From NCBI GenBank assembly GCA_003454135.1, contig DMKW01000202.1, positions 1-5,804 on the forward strand: a stretch of DNA of 5,804 bases. Direction: 5' to 3'. Positions 1-5,034 of this stretch are shown piece after piece. Every line of letters begins with the position of its first letter. The stretch's first letter is position 1. Source of the DNA: Microbacteriaceae bacterium. Lineage in GTDB: Bacteria; Actinomycetota; Actinomycetes; Actinomycetales; Microbacteriaceae. The position numbers were made by a program, and so were the translations under genes. Below the pieces are notes generated by a model. It had not been told where the DNA came from, searched no databases, and saw only the letters and a program-made list of their open reading frames with translations.

Positions 1-579
1 GGCACCAACTCGCTGCTGGACATCAACGTGTTCGGCAAGCGCGCGGGCAACAACGCCGTCGAATACGTCAAGACGGCCGAGTTCGTGCCGCTGCCGGAGG
101 ACCCGGCGCAGGGCGTGCGCGGACTGCTGGAAGGCATCCGCGGCTCGACCGGCACCGAGCGCATCGCTGTCCTGCGTAAGGAACTGCAGGAGATCATGGA
201 CGCGAAGGCGCAGGTGTTCCGCACCGACGAGTCGCTCCTCGAGGTCACGAACACGATCCACTCGCTGCGTGAACGCTACAAGAACATAGGCGTGCAGGAC
301 AAGGGACGCCGGTTCAACACCGACCTGCTCGAGGCCGTCGAACTCGGCTTCCTGCTCGACCTCGCGGAGGTCGTCGTCTTCTCGGCGCGCAACCGCAAGG
401 AGAGCCGCGGCGGCCACATGCGCGACGACTACCCCGACCGCGACGACGCGACGTACATGAAGCACACGATGGCGTACCTGACCGGAGACCCGCTCTCCGC
501 CGACGCCGCCGACCACATTTCGCTCGACTGGAAGCCCGTCACGATCACGCGCTACCAGCCGATGGAGAGGAAGTACTAA
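1..579 (+). CDS. sdhA: Succinate dehydrogenase flavoprotein subunit, C-terminal part (5' truncated by window)
   Basis: This is the catalytic subunit of succinate dehydrogenase (complex II), which oxidises succinate to fumarate on a covalent FAD at the cytoplasmic face of the membrane. The frame is open from base 1, so the window enters inside the gene; 192 residues remain. They begin with GTNSLLDINVFGKRAG, the family segment at the end of the FAD-binding domain. A helical C-terminal domain follows (about residues 45-130), then the signature ESRGGHMRDDYPDRDD (134-149) with KHT at 154-156. The FAD domain, the covalent FAD histidine and the substrate arginine that normally lies just before GTNSLLD are all outside the window. 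The stop at 577-579 lies 2 bases before sdhB, so the two are co-transcribed; sdhC and sdhD are presumably upstream. Fumarate reductase is the alternative; the aerobic actinobacterial look and the type of SdhB favour succinate dehydrogenase. Confidence 0.96.
   Translation, partial: GTNSLLDINVFGKRAGNNAVEYVKTAEFVPLPEDPAQGVRGLLEGIRGSTGTERIAVLRKELQEIMDAKAQVFRTDESLLEVTNTIHSLRERYKNIGVQDKGRRFNTDLLEAVELGFLLDLAEVVVFSARNRKESRGGHMRDDYPDRDDATYMKHTMAYLTGDPLSADAADHISLDWKPVTITRYQPMERKY
564..571 (+). promoter_or_regulatory. Ribosome binding site of sdhB, inside the end of sdhA
   Basis: GGAGAGGA is a good Shine-Dalgarno match lying within the last codons of sdhA, about 10 bases before the GTG at 582. It supports that GTG as the sdhB start and suggests coupled translation of the two subunits. 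Confidence 0.75.
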
Positions 580-581
580 CG

Positions 582-1340
582 GTGAGTACCGCTACCGCCA
601 CGCCGCCCGTCGTTCCGGAGTCCATCGAGTCGTTCACCGTCACCCTGATCATCCGCCGGTTCAACCCGGAGGTCGACGCCGAGCCGCACTGGCAGGACTT
701 CGACGTCGAAATGTACCCGACGGACCGCATCCTCGACGCCCTGCACAAGATCAAGTGGGAGCAGGACGGGTCGCTGACCTTCCGCCGCTCCTGCGCGCAC
801 GGCGTCTGCGGCTCCGACGCGATGCGGATCAACGGACGCAACCGGCTCGCCTGCAAGGTCCTGATCAAGGACCTCGACATCACGAAGCCCATCTACGTGG
901 AGGCCATCAAGGGCCTGCCGCTGGAGAAGGACCTCATCGTCGACATGGAGCCCTTCTTCGAGTCGTTCAAGGCCGTGCAGCCGTTCCTCGTCGCCGGCAA
1001 CAAGCCCAAGGATGGCAAGGAGCGCATCCAGACCGTCGCCCAGCGTGAACGCTTCGACGACACCACGAAGTGCATCCTCTGCGCCGCGTGCACGGCGAGC
1101 TGCCCGGTGTTCTGGACCGATGGCCAGTACTTCGGCCCGGCGGCCATCGTCAACGCGCACCGGTTCATCTTCGACTCGCGCGACGAGAACGCGGCCGTGC
1201 GACTCGACATCCTCAACGACAAGGAAGGCGTGTGGCGTTGCCGCACGACCTTCAACTGCACCGAGGCCTGCCCCCGCGGGATCCAGGTCACCCAGGCGAT
1301 CGCCGAAGTCAAGCAGGCGATGCTGCGCGGCACGGTCTAA
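582..1340 (+). CDS. sdhB: Succinate dehydrogenase iron-sulfur subunit
   Basis: This 252-residue subunit carries electrons from the SdhA flavin through three iron-sulfur clusters to quinone. The N-terminal ferredoxin domain shows C71, C76, D79 and C91 in RRSCAHGVCGSD...LAC. The third ligand position is Asp, as in E. coli SdhB. The C-terminal domain has CILCAACTASCP (C164, C167, C170, C174) and CRTTFNCTEACP (C220, C226, C230). By family precedent C164/C167/C170/C230 hold [4Fe-4S] and C174/C220/C226 hold [3Fe-4S]. All cluster ligands are present. By simple alignment, the E. coli quinone-site Trp164 and His207 correspond to Thr179 and Arg221, which I take as the actinobacterial form rather than a defect. 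The GTG start is 2 bases after the sdhA stop and has a good ribosome binding site. Length is normal, allowing for a short Thr/Pro/Val-rich N-terminal extension. It is the last gene of its operon, before the hairpin at 1359-1391. Confidence 0.97.
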   Translation: MSTATATPPVVPESIESFTVTLIIRRFNPEVDAEPHWQDFDVEMYPTDRILDALHKIKWEQDGSLTFRRSCAHGVCGSDAMRINGRNRLACKVLIKDLDITKPIYVEAIKGLPLEKDLIVDMEPFFESFKAVQPFLVAGNKPKDGKERIQTVAQRERFDDTTKCILCAACTASCPVFWTDGQYFGPAAIVNAHRFIFDSRDENAAVRLDILNDKEGVWRCRTTFNCTEACPRGIQVTQAIAEVKQAMLRGTV

Positions 1341-1358
1341 CCACAATCGAGTTGCACC

Positions 1359-1391
1359 CAAGGCCCCTGGGATCCATTCCCGGGGGCCTTG
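1359..1391. terminator. Hairpin between convergent sdhB and the minus-strand surface protein gene
   Basis: Bases 1359-1372 pair with 1378-1391 to give a 14-bp stem with one G-U pair (1368/1382) and a 5-base loop (TCCAT). It starts 18 bases after the sdhB stop and ends 2 bases from the stop of the minus-strand gene. No U-tract follows on either strand, which is common for terminators in high-GC actinobacteria. I infer a bidirectional terminator. Confidence 0.8.
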
Positions 1392-1393
1392 TG

Positions 1394-1744
1394 TCAGTCC
1401 AGGTCGTCGTGGCGGTGACGACGAAAGAGCACGAGGAGTAACGTGCCCAGGATGATGAGTCCGGCGCCGAGCGGCAGCAGCCAGGCCACATCGATGCCGG
1501 TGTGAGCGACGGTCTCTGATGGAGCCTGTGGTACCGCCTCGGGTTGCGGTACCACCGGCCGGACGGCGGGGGGAACGCCGACCAAGGCTGAGTTCGACCG
1601 AGACGGCTCATCGTGCGCGAACACGGCGGGCGAGGGGCCCACCTCGACGGCCACAAGGGTCGCCAGGATCACGAGACCGGCCACCAGCATCGGCCTCGGC
1701 GCCCGGAATCCGGGTGCACGAGAACGACGCTGCTCTGGTGACAT
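1394..1744 (-). CDS. Small secreted protein with sortase-like C-terminal cell-wall anchor
   Basis: I do not recognise a named gene. Taking the ATG at 1744 gives 116 residues. The N-terminus is a signal peptide: Arg-rich residues 6-17, a hydrophobic core at about 19-33 (MLVAGLVILATLVAV) and a likely cleavage after PAVFA (residue 43). A Pro/Val-rich stalk with no domain follows (about 44-78). The end looks like a sortase signal: VAHTG (79-83), a hydrophobic segment (about 85-107) and a basic RRHRH tail. VAHTG resembles the LAxTG type used by actinobacterial class E sortases, but its first residue is Val. If it is not anchored by sortase it would still be a small membrane-tethered protein. The frame is open further upstream to a GTG at 1849; I chose 1744 because the signal peptide begins there, although neither start has a clear ribosome binding site. 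Codon bias is weaker (CGT, TCA, CCA, TTA) than in its neighbours, as in fast-evolving accessory genes. It is convergent with sdhB and divergent from the YihY gene. Confidence 0.7.
   Translation of the reverse strand: MSPEQRRSRAPGFRAPRPMLVAGLVILATLVAVEVGPSPAVFAHDEPSRSNSALVGVPPAVRPVVPQPEAVPQAPSETVAHTGIDVAWLLPLGAGLIILGTLLLVLFRRHRHDDLD
1528..1555. repeat. Perfect 10-bp inverted repeat inside the surface protein gene
   Basis: GTGGTACCGC (1528-1537) and GCGGTACCAC (1546-1555) are exact reverse complements around an 8-base loop. On the minus strand the hairpin encodes the stalk peptide VVPQPEAVPQ, so each arm supplies a VPQ-type tripeptide. It could be a by-product of the peptide repeat or an RNA hairpin in the message. 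Confidence 0.7.
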
Positions 1745-1802
1745 GATCACGCAATCCACGTTCGGGTGACGTTTCGCCGGCTCGGTTTGGGTCAGCAATC
1801 GC

Positions 1803-1831
1803 ATGTTGGCAGAGGTGCAGAGTGCTCGCAA
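1803..1831 (-). promoter_or_regulatory. Weak candidate promoter for the minus-strand surface protein gene
   Basis: On the minus strand TTGCGA (1831-1826) and CAACAT (1808-1803) are separated by 17 bases. They match the -35 consensus at 4 of 6 positions and the -10 consensus at 3 of 6. Transcription would begin near 1796, leaving a leader of about 50 bases before the ATG at 1744. The match is poor and could be chance. Confidence 0.25.
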
Positions 1832-1833
1832 GA

Positions 1834-1850
1834 GGTGAGAGAGTCTCACT
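1834..1850. repeat. Dyad GTGAGA-N3-TCTCAC, candidate operator
   Basis: GTGAGA (1835-1840) and TCTCAC (1844-1849) are perfect inverted copies around GAG, extended by a G/T wobble pair at 1834/1850. The site lies between divergent genes, upstream of the predicted rightward promoter. A 15-bp near-symmetric sequence suits a dimeric repressor, but no regulator gene is visible in the window. Confidence 0.45.
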
Positions 1851-1858
1851 TACCCATT

Positions 1859-1877
1859 TGCCCCCGAAGTGGGGGTA
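1859..1877. repeat. Dyad CCCCC-GAAGT-GGGGG in the divergent intergenic region
   Basis: Bases 1861-1865 pair with 1871-1875, extended by a G-T pair (1860/1876) and a T-A pair (1859/1877), giving a 7-bp stem and a 5-base loop. It lies 25 bases upstream of the predicted -10 element of the YihY gene. It may be a protein binding site or an RNA hairpin in a minus-strand transcript. Confidence 0.4.
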
Positions 1878-1885
1878 CGGTGCCG

Positions 1886-1897
1886 GGTGATGTCACC
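1886..1897. repeat. Dyad GGTGATGTCACC just upstream of the predicted -10 element
   Basis: GGTGA (1886-1890) and TCACC (1893-1897) are perfect inverted copies around TG. The site would lie between the -35 and -10 regions of the predicted rightward promoter, where a bound repressor would block RNA polymerase. Its half-site GTGA/TCAC is shared with the dyad at 1834-1850, though the spacing differs. Confidence 0.4.
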
Positions 1898-1901
1898 TCG
1901 C

Positions 1902-1914
1902 TAGGCTGGGGCGG
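1902..1914 (+). promoter_or_regulatory. Predicted -10 element TAGGCT giving a leaderless transcript
   Basis: TAGGCT (1902-1907) fits the actinobacterial TANNNT -10 pattern. Its last T lies 7 bases before the GTG at 1914, so transcription would start at or next to the G of the start codon. No separate Shine-Dalgarno site with normal spacing precedes this GTG, which fits leaderless translation. I see no good -35 element (GGTGCC at 17-base spacing), as is common in this phylum. Confidence 0.5.
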
Positions 1915-2900
1915 TGAAGATCTCCGCCGTCATCCAGCGCGTCACGACCTGGCGGCCTGTGCGCGTGTTCACGCATTTCGGGAACAGCGGCGGCGGCATC
2001 CTGGCCGGAGGCATGTCCTACCAGGCCATTTTCGCCATCTTCGCCGCGCTGTGGGTCGGTTTCTCGATCGCCGGGCTGTGGCTCACGTCCGCCCCCGACC
2101 TGATCAACGCCCTCTTCGACCTGATCAATCAGTCCATTCCCGGCCTGATCGGCCCTCAGGGCGTGATCGACCCTCGTGACCTCGCCAACGCCGGCGTGTA
2201 CGGCTGGACCGGAGCGATCGCACTCGTCGGGCTCCTCTGGACGACCCTCGGCTGGCTGTCCGCGACCTCGCAGGCCGTGCGCACCATTTTCCGGATGCCG
2301 CGCGACGCGACCTTCTTCGTGCTGGTGAAGCTGCGGGAACTCGGCCTCGGCATCATCTTCGGCCTCGCCCTCCTCGTCTCGGCGCTCATCTCCCTGGCCA
2401 GCACGTGGGCGCTTGGCGCCATCTTCGACTGGCTGGGCCTCTCCCAGAATTCCTTCTGGTTCACCGCGGTCGCCCGCGGGATCGGCCTGCTGATCGTGCT
2501 CGCGATCGACACGGCGACGCTCGCGGCCCTGTTCCGGGTGCTGTCCCGCATCCGGATCCCGTTCCGCCGGCTGCTGAGTGGCTCGCTGCTCGGAGCGGTC
2601 GCGCTCGGGGTGCTCAAGGTACTCGGCGGCGCGCTGCTGGGTGGGGCCGGCCGCAACCCGCTGCTGGCCGCCTTCGCCGTGATCATCGGACTCCTGATCT
2701 GGTTCAACCTCGTCAGCACGGTCACGCTGCTCTCGGCGGCCTGGATCGCCGTCGGACTGGAGGACGCGGGCCTCTCCCCCGGAGCGCTGGAGACCGAACG
2801 GGCCGCCACGCAGCGGAAGCACACCGACGCCCACCGGGCGCGCGACCTGGAGCGAGCGAAGAAACACGAGGCAGCCGGCTCCCCGGCAGACCCAAACTAG
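1914..2900 (+). CDS. YihY/BrkB-family integral membrane protein
   Basis: This 328-residue protein matches the YihY/virulence factor BrkB family of inner-membrane proteins, whose biochemical role is not settled. The old ribonuclease BN label for this family is a misassignment. The family-typical N-terminal segment GGGILAGGMSYQAIFAIFAAL (about 26-46) leads into the first membrane helix (about 36-57). Further hydrophobic segments lie near 97-116, 142-168, 182-208, 222-243 and 249-280, giving the expected six. The C-terminus (about 283-328) is a charged cytoplasmic tail rich in Arg, Lys and Glu. The start is a GTG placed exactly where a leaderless transcript would begin. The gene heads a rightward group; the exonuclease III gene follows after 9 bases with its ribosome binding site across this stop codon. 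Family assignment is firm; transport, envelope or other function cannot be told from sequence. Confidence 0.9.
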   Translation: MKISAVIQRVTTWRPVRVFTHFGNSGGGILAGGMSYQAIFAIFAALWVGFSIAGLWLTSAPDLINALFDLINQSIPGLIGPQGVIDPRDLANAGVYGWTGAIALVGLLWTTLGWLSATSQAVRTIFRMPRDATFFVLVKLRELGLGIIFGLALLVSALISLASTWALGAIFDWLGLSQNSFWFTAVARGIGLLIVLAIDTATLAALFRVLSRIRIPFRRLLSGSLLGAVALGVLKVLGGALLGGAGRNPLLAAFAVIIGLLIWFNLVSTVTLLSAAWIAVGLEDAGLSPGALETERAATQRKHTDAHRARDLERAKKHEAAGSPADPN

Positions 2901-2902
2901 GA
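2899..2902 (+). promoter_or_regulatory. Ribosome binding site of the exonuclease III gene, overlapping the yihY stop codon
   Basis: AGGA shares its first two bases with the TAG stop (2898-2900) and sits 7 bases before the ATG at 2910. This arrangement suggests translational coupling and supports the ATG as the true start. Confidence 0.6.
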
Positions 2903-2909
2903 TTGAGCA

Positions 2910-3779
2910 ATGCCGTTGTCTCCTGCCCCGTCGTCTTCCCCGTCGCCTGACCCGTCGCTCCGCCTCGCCAGCATCAACACGAACGGCGTGCGGGCCGCGT
3001 TCCGCAAGGGCATGGGCGAGTGGCTGGCAGGACGTGACGTGGACATCCTCGCCATCCAGGAGGTGCGCGCCTCCACCGAGGACCTCGAGCAGTTGCTCGG
3101 CCCGGAGTGGAACATCGTGCACGACGCGGCGACCGCGAAGGGTCGCGCCGGCGTCGCCCTGGCCAGCCGGGCCTCCGCCACGATTCACCGGGTCGAACTG
3201 GGCGCAGACGAGTTCGACAGCGCCGGGCGCTGGCTCGAAGCCGACTACGAGGTGAACGGCAAGATCGTCACCGTCGTGAGCACCTACGTTCACTCCGGCG
3301 AGGTCGACACCCCCAAGCAGGTCGAGAAGTTCACGTTCCTGGACGCCATGGTCACGCGCCTGCCGGAGCTTGCGGCGCACAGCGAACTGGCCGTCGTGCT
3401 CGGCGACCTCAACGTCGGCCACCGCAAGTTCGACATCAAGAACTGGCGCGGCAACGTGAAGCGCGCCGGCTTCCTGCCGGAGGAACGCGCGTACTTCGAC
3501 CGCATCCTCGGCGCCGAAGACGACCCGGCGTACAACGCCGGTGCCGGCCTCGGCTGGGTCGACGTTGGCCGCAAGTGGGCCGGCGAGGTCGACGGGCCGT
3601 ACACCTGGTGGTCGTGGCGCGGGCAGGCCTTCGACAATGACACCGGCTGGCGCATCGACTACCAGCTCGCGACGCCGGCGCTGGCGGCATCCGTCACCAA
3701 CTACGCCGTGGACCGCGCGGCCGCCTACGACCAGCGCTGGTCGGACCACACGCCCGTCGTCGTCGACTACGCCATCTGA
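2910..3779 (+). CDS. xth: Exodeoxyribonuclease III family AP endonuclease/exonuclease
   Basis: This 289-residue enzyme belongs to the exonuclease III branch of the endonuclease/exonuclease/phosphatase fold. It cleaves DNA 5' to abasic sites and trims 3' ends in base excision repair. Catalytic residues, aligned by eye with E. coli ExoIII, are all present: N23 (SINTNGVRAA), metal ligand E51 (LAIQEVR), Y126 (STYVHSG), D166 and N168 (LGDLNVG), D250 (WRIDYQLAT) and the D279-H280 pair (WSDHTPV). The block YTWWSWRGQAFDNDTGWRID (231-250) is the usual substrate-side segment. Residues 2-16 are a Pro/Ser-rich extension (MPLSPAPSSSPSPDPS) absent from E. coli ExoIII and probably disordered; no ATG or GTG start lies between it and the catalytic core. 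It is probably co-transcribed with the YihY gene, with trpS starting 44 bases after its stop. Confidence in the family is high; the balance of AP endonuclease and exonuclease activity is inferred. Confidence 0.95.
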   Translation: MPLSPAPSSSPSPDPSLRLASINTNGVRAAFRKGMGEWLAGRDVDILAIQEVRASTEDLEQLLGPEWNIVHDAATAKGRAGVALASRASATIHRVELGADEFDSAGRWLEADYEVNGKIVTVVSTYVHSGEVDTPKQVEKFTFLDAMVTRLPELAAHSELAVVLGDLNVGHRKFDIKNWRGNVKRAGFLPEERAYFDRILGAEDDPAYNAGAGLGWVDVGRKWAGEVDGPYTWWSWRGQAFDNDTGWRIDYQLATPALAASVTNYAVDRAAAYDQRWSDHTPVVVDYAI

Positions 3780-3823
3780 CCCCGTCGCCCGCGCGGCGGC
3801 CACCTCACGAGAGACCTGACCCT

Positions 3824-4828
3824 ATGGACAAGCCCCGCCTTTACTCCGGCATGCAGCCGTCTGCCGAGTCGCTGCAGATCGGCAACTACATCGGTGCCCT
3901 GCTGAACTGGAAGTCCTTGCAGCAGACGCACGACGCGTTCTTCTCGATCGTCGACCTGCACGCCATCACGGTGGCGCAGGAGCCTACCGCCCTCCGCGAG
4001 AACACGCGGCGCACCGCGGCGCAGTACATCGCCGCCGGCATCGACCCGTCGGCGTCGACCCTGTACGTTCAGTCGCACGTTGCCGCGCACGCGCAGCTGG
4101 CGTGGGTGCTGAACACCATCACCGGCTTCGGCGAGGCCAGCCGGATGACCCAGTTCAAGGACAAGTCGGCCCGGCACGGGCAGGATGCGACCACGGTCGG
4201 CCTGTTCGCGTACCCGACGCTGATGGCCGCGGACATCCTGCTCTACCAGACCGAGATCGTGCCGGTCGGCGAGGACCAGCGGCAGCACGTCGAGCTGACC
4301 CGCGACCTGGCTGCGCGCTTCAATTCCCGATTTGGGGAGACGCTCAGGGTGCCCGAGGTCGCCATCGTCAAGGAAACCGCGAAGATCTACGACCTGCAGA
4401 ACCCGACGTCGAAGATGTCGAAGTCGGCCGAGTCGCACGCCGGGGTGATCTGGCTGCTCGACGAGCCGTCTGTCACGAAGAAGAAGATCATGCGCGCGGT
4501 CACCGACGCGGAGGGCGGTGTGGTCTTCGACCGCGAGAACAAGCCGGGCGTGGCCAACCTGCTCACGATCTACTCGGTGCTCGCCGGTGTCACCATCCAG
4601 TCCCTGGAGGACGAGTACGCGGGGCGCGGTTACGGCGACCTGAAGAAGGGTCTCGTCGGCGTCGTCGAAGGCACCTTCGGGCCGATCCGTTCCCGGGTGG
4701 TCGAGCTGCTCGCCGACCCGGCCGAACTGGACCGTCTGCTCGCGCACAACGCCGACCGGGCCGCGGCCATCGCCAACGTGACGCTCGCCAGCGCCTACGA
4801 GGCCGTCGGCCTGCTGCCGCGCCGCTAG
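3824..4828 (+). CDS. trpS: Tryptophanyl-tRNA synthetase
   Basis: This class I synthetase activates tryptophan with ATP and charges tRNA-Trp in the cytoplasm. Its 334 residues match the normal bacterial length. The opening RLYSGMQPSAESLQIGNYIGALLNW carries the HIGH-type motif as QIGN (18-21). DLHAIT is at 44-49, the tryptophan pocket segment YPTLMAADILLY at 130-141, GEDQRQHVELTR at 149-160, and the KMSKS loop is exact at 197-201. GYGDLKK near the C-terminus (269-275) is typical of actinobacterial TrpRS. The ATG at 3824 aligns with the usual family start; GAGAG (3809-3813) about 10 bases upstream is a moderate ribosome binding site. Codons 167-175 depart from the local bias (AAT, CGA, TTT, GGG, AGG), although the protein there (NSRFGETLR) looks normal. 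No T-box or trp leader is visible in the 44-base gap before it, so it may rely on transcription from upstream. Confidence 0.97.
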   Translation: MDKPRLYSGMQPSAESLQIGNYIGALLNWKSLQQTHDAFFSIVDLHAITVAQEPTALRENTRRTAAQYIAAGIDPSASTLYVQSHVAAHAQLAWVLNTITGFGEASRMTQFKDKSARHGQDATTVGLFAYPTLMAADILLYQTEIVPVGEDQRQHVELTRDLAARFNSRFGETLRVPEVAIVKETAKIYDLQNPTSKMSKSAESHAGVIWLLDEPSVTKKKIMRAVTDAEGGVVFDRENKPGVANLLTIYSVLAGVTIQSLEDEYAGRGYGDLKKGLVGVVEGTFGPIRSRVVELLADPAELDRLLAHNADRAAAIANVTLASAYEAVGLLPRR

Positions 4829-4865
4829 TCGCACCCCATGCCCGTCTCCGCGCTGCTCCTCGCCA

Positions 4866-4894
4866 CCCGGACCCCCGCCGCCTCTCCCCTCCCC
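4866..4894 (-). other. C-rich tract, possible G-quadruplex on the minus strand
   Basis: Read on the minus strand, four G-runs (4, 4, 5 and 3 bases) are separated by gaps of 1, 9 and 3. This is a relaxed G-quadruplex pattern, since one gap exceeds the usual 7. It begins 37 bases after the trpS stop and runs directly into the left arm of the inverted repeat. In high-GC DNA this may be chance. Confidence 0.3.
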
Positions 4895-4955
4895 GCGAGC
4901 GAGCAGTTTCGGCGGTTCCCGCGCGGCCTTGGCGCCGAAACTGCTCACTCGCGGG
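4892..4955. repeat. Near-perfect 23-bp inverted repeat (REP-like element or trpS terminator)
   Basis: Left arm 4892-4914 pairs with right arm 4933-4955 with a single mismatch (C4900 opposite A4947) around an 18-base loop. The core GAGCAGTTTCGGCG contains TTT/AAA triplets that stand out from the surrounding sequence. The loop carries its own palindrome CCGCGCGG (4919-4926). No U-tract follows. The size and near-perfect symmetry suggest either a dispersed palindromic element or a strong terminator-like hairpin behind trpS; the window has no second copy to decide between them. Confidence 0.8.
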
Positions 4956-5020
4956 CTGTGTGCGTGCGGGATGCGGACGCGCGGGGTGTGTGGGCGCGGG
5001 ATGCGGACGCGCGGGGTGGA
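4951..5020 (+). repeat. 30-bp tandem repeat, about 2.3 copies, upstream of the HAD gene
   Basis: Copy 1 (4951-4980) and copy 2 (4981-5010) agree at 27 of 30 positions; both end in GCGGGATGCGGACGC. A partial third copy begins at 5011 (GCGGGGTG). The first five bases of copy 1 are also the end of the palindrome's right arm. The period is a multiple of three, so reading frames pass through it unbroken, but the resulting Cys/Gly/Arg-rich peptides look non-coding. Confidence 0.8.
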
Positions 5021-5034
5021 CGCGTGGCGAACGG

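Noticed and set aside
576..1361. A 261-codon minus-strand frame covering sdhB
   Set aside because: It mirrors the sdhB codon pattern and has no recognisable motif; sdhB has every iron-sulfur ligand.
1745..1849. Longer version of the surface protein starting at GTG 1849 (151 residues) or ATG 1804
   Set aside because: The extra residues add nothing to the signal peptide, which starts naturally after ATG 1744, and the longer start would run through the dyad at 1834-1850. No start has a clear ribosome binding site, so some doubt remains.
1835..1849. A CRP/cAMP-receptor binding site
   Set aside because: The GTGA and TCAC half-sites are 7 bases apart rather than the 6 required, and the outer T/A bases of the consensus are missing.
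1893..3803. A 636-codon open frame on the minus strand opposite the YihY and exonuclease III genes
   Set aside because: It lies antisense to two convincing genes, is rich in Arg, Gly, Asp and Glu with no domain, and is the typical shadow left by strong third-position G/C bias.
3780..3823. Terminator, T-box or tryptophan attenuator between xth and trpS
   Set aside because: The gap is only 44 bases; it holds just a weak GC stem, with no T-box sequence, leader peptide or tryptophan codon run.
3767..4948. A 393-codon minus-strand frame covering trpS
   Set aside because: It is antisense to a gene with exact TrpRS motifs, and its low-complexity Arg/Gly/Val/Leu composition shows no family features.
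4102..5034. In-frame upstream extension of the HAD gene through the repeat region and trpS, giving a 558-residue fusion
   Set aside because: The upstream part is trpS read in the wrong frame plus repeat-encoded Cys/Gly residues. The HAD domain begins normally at 5035.
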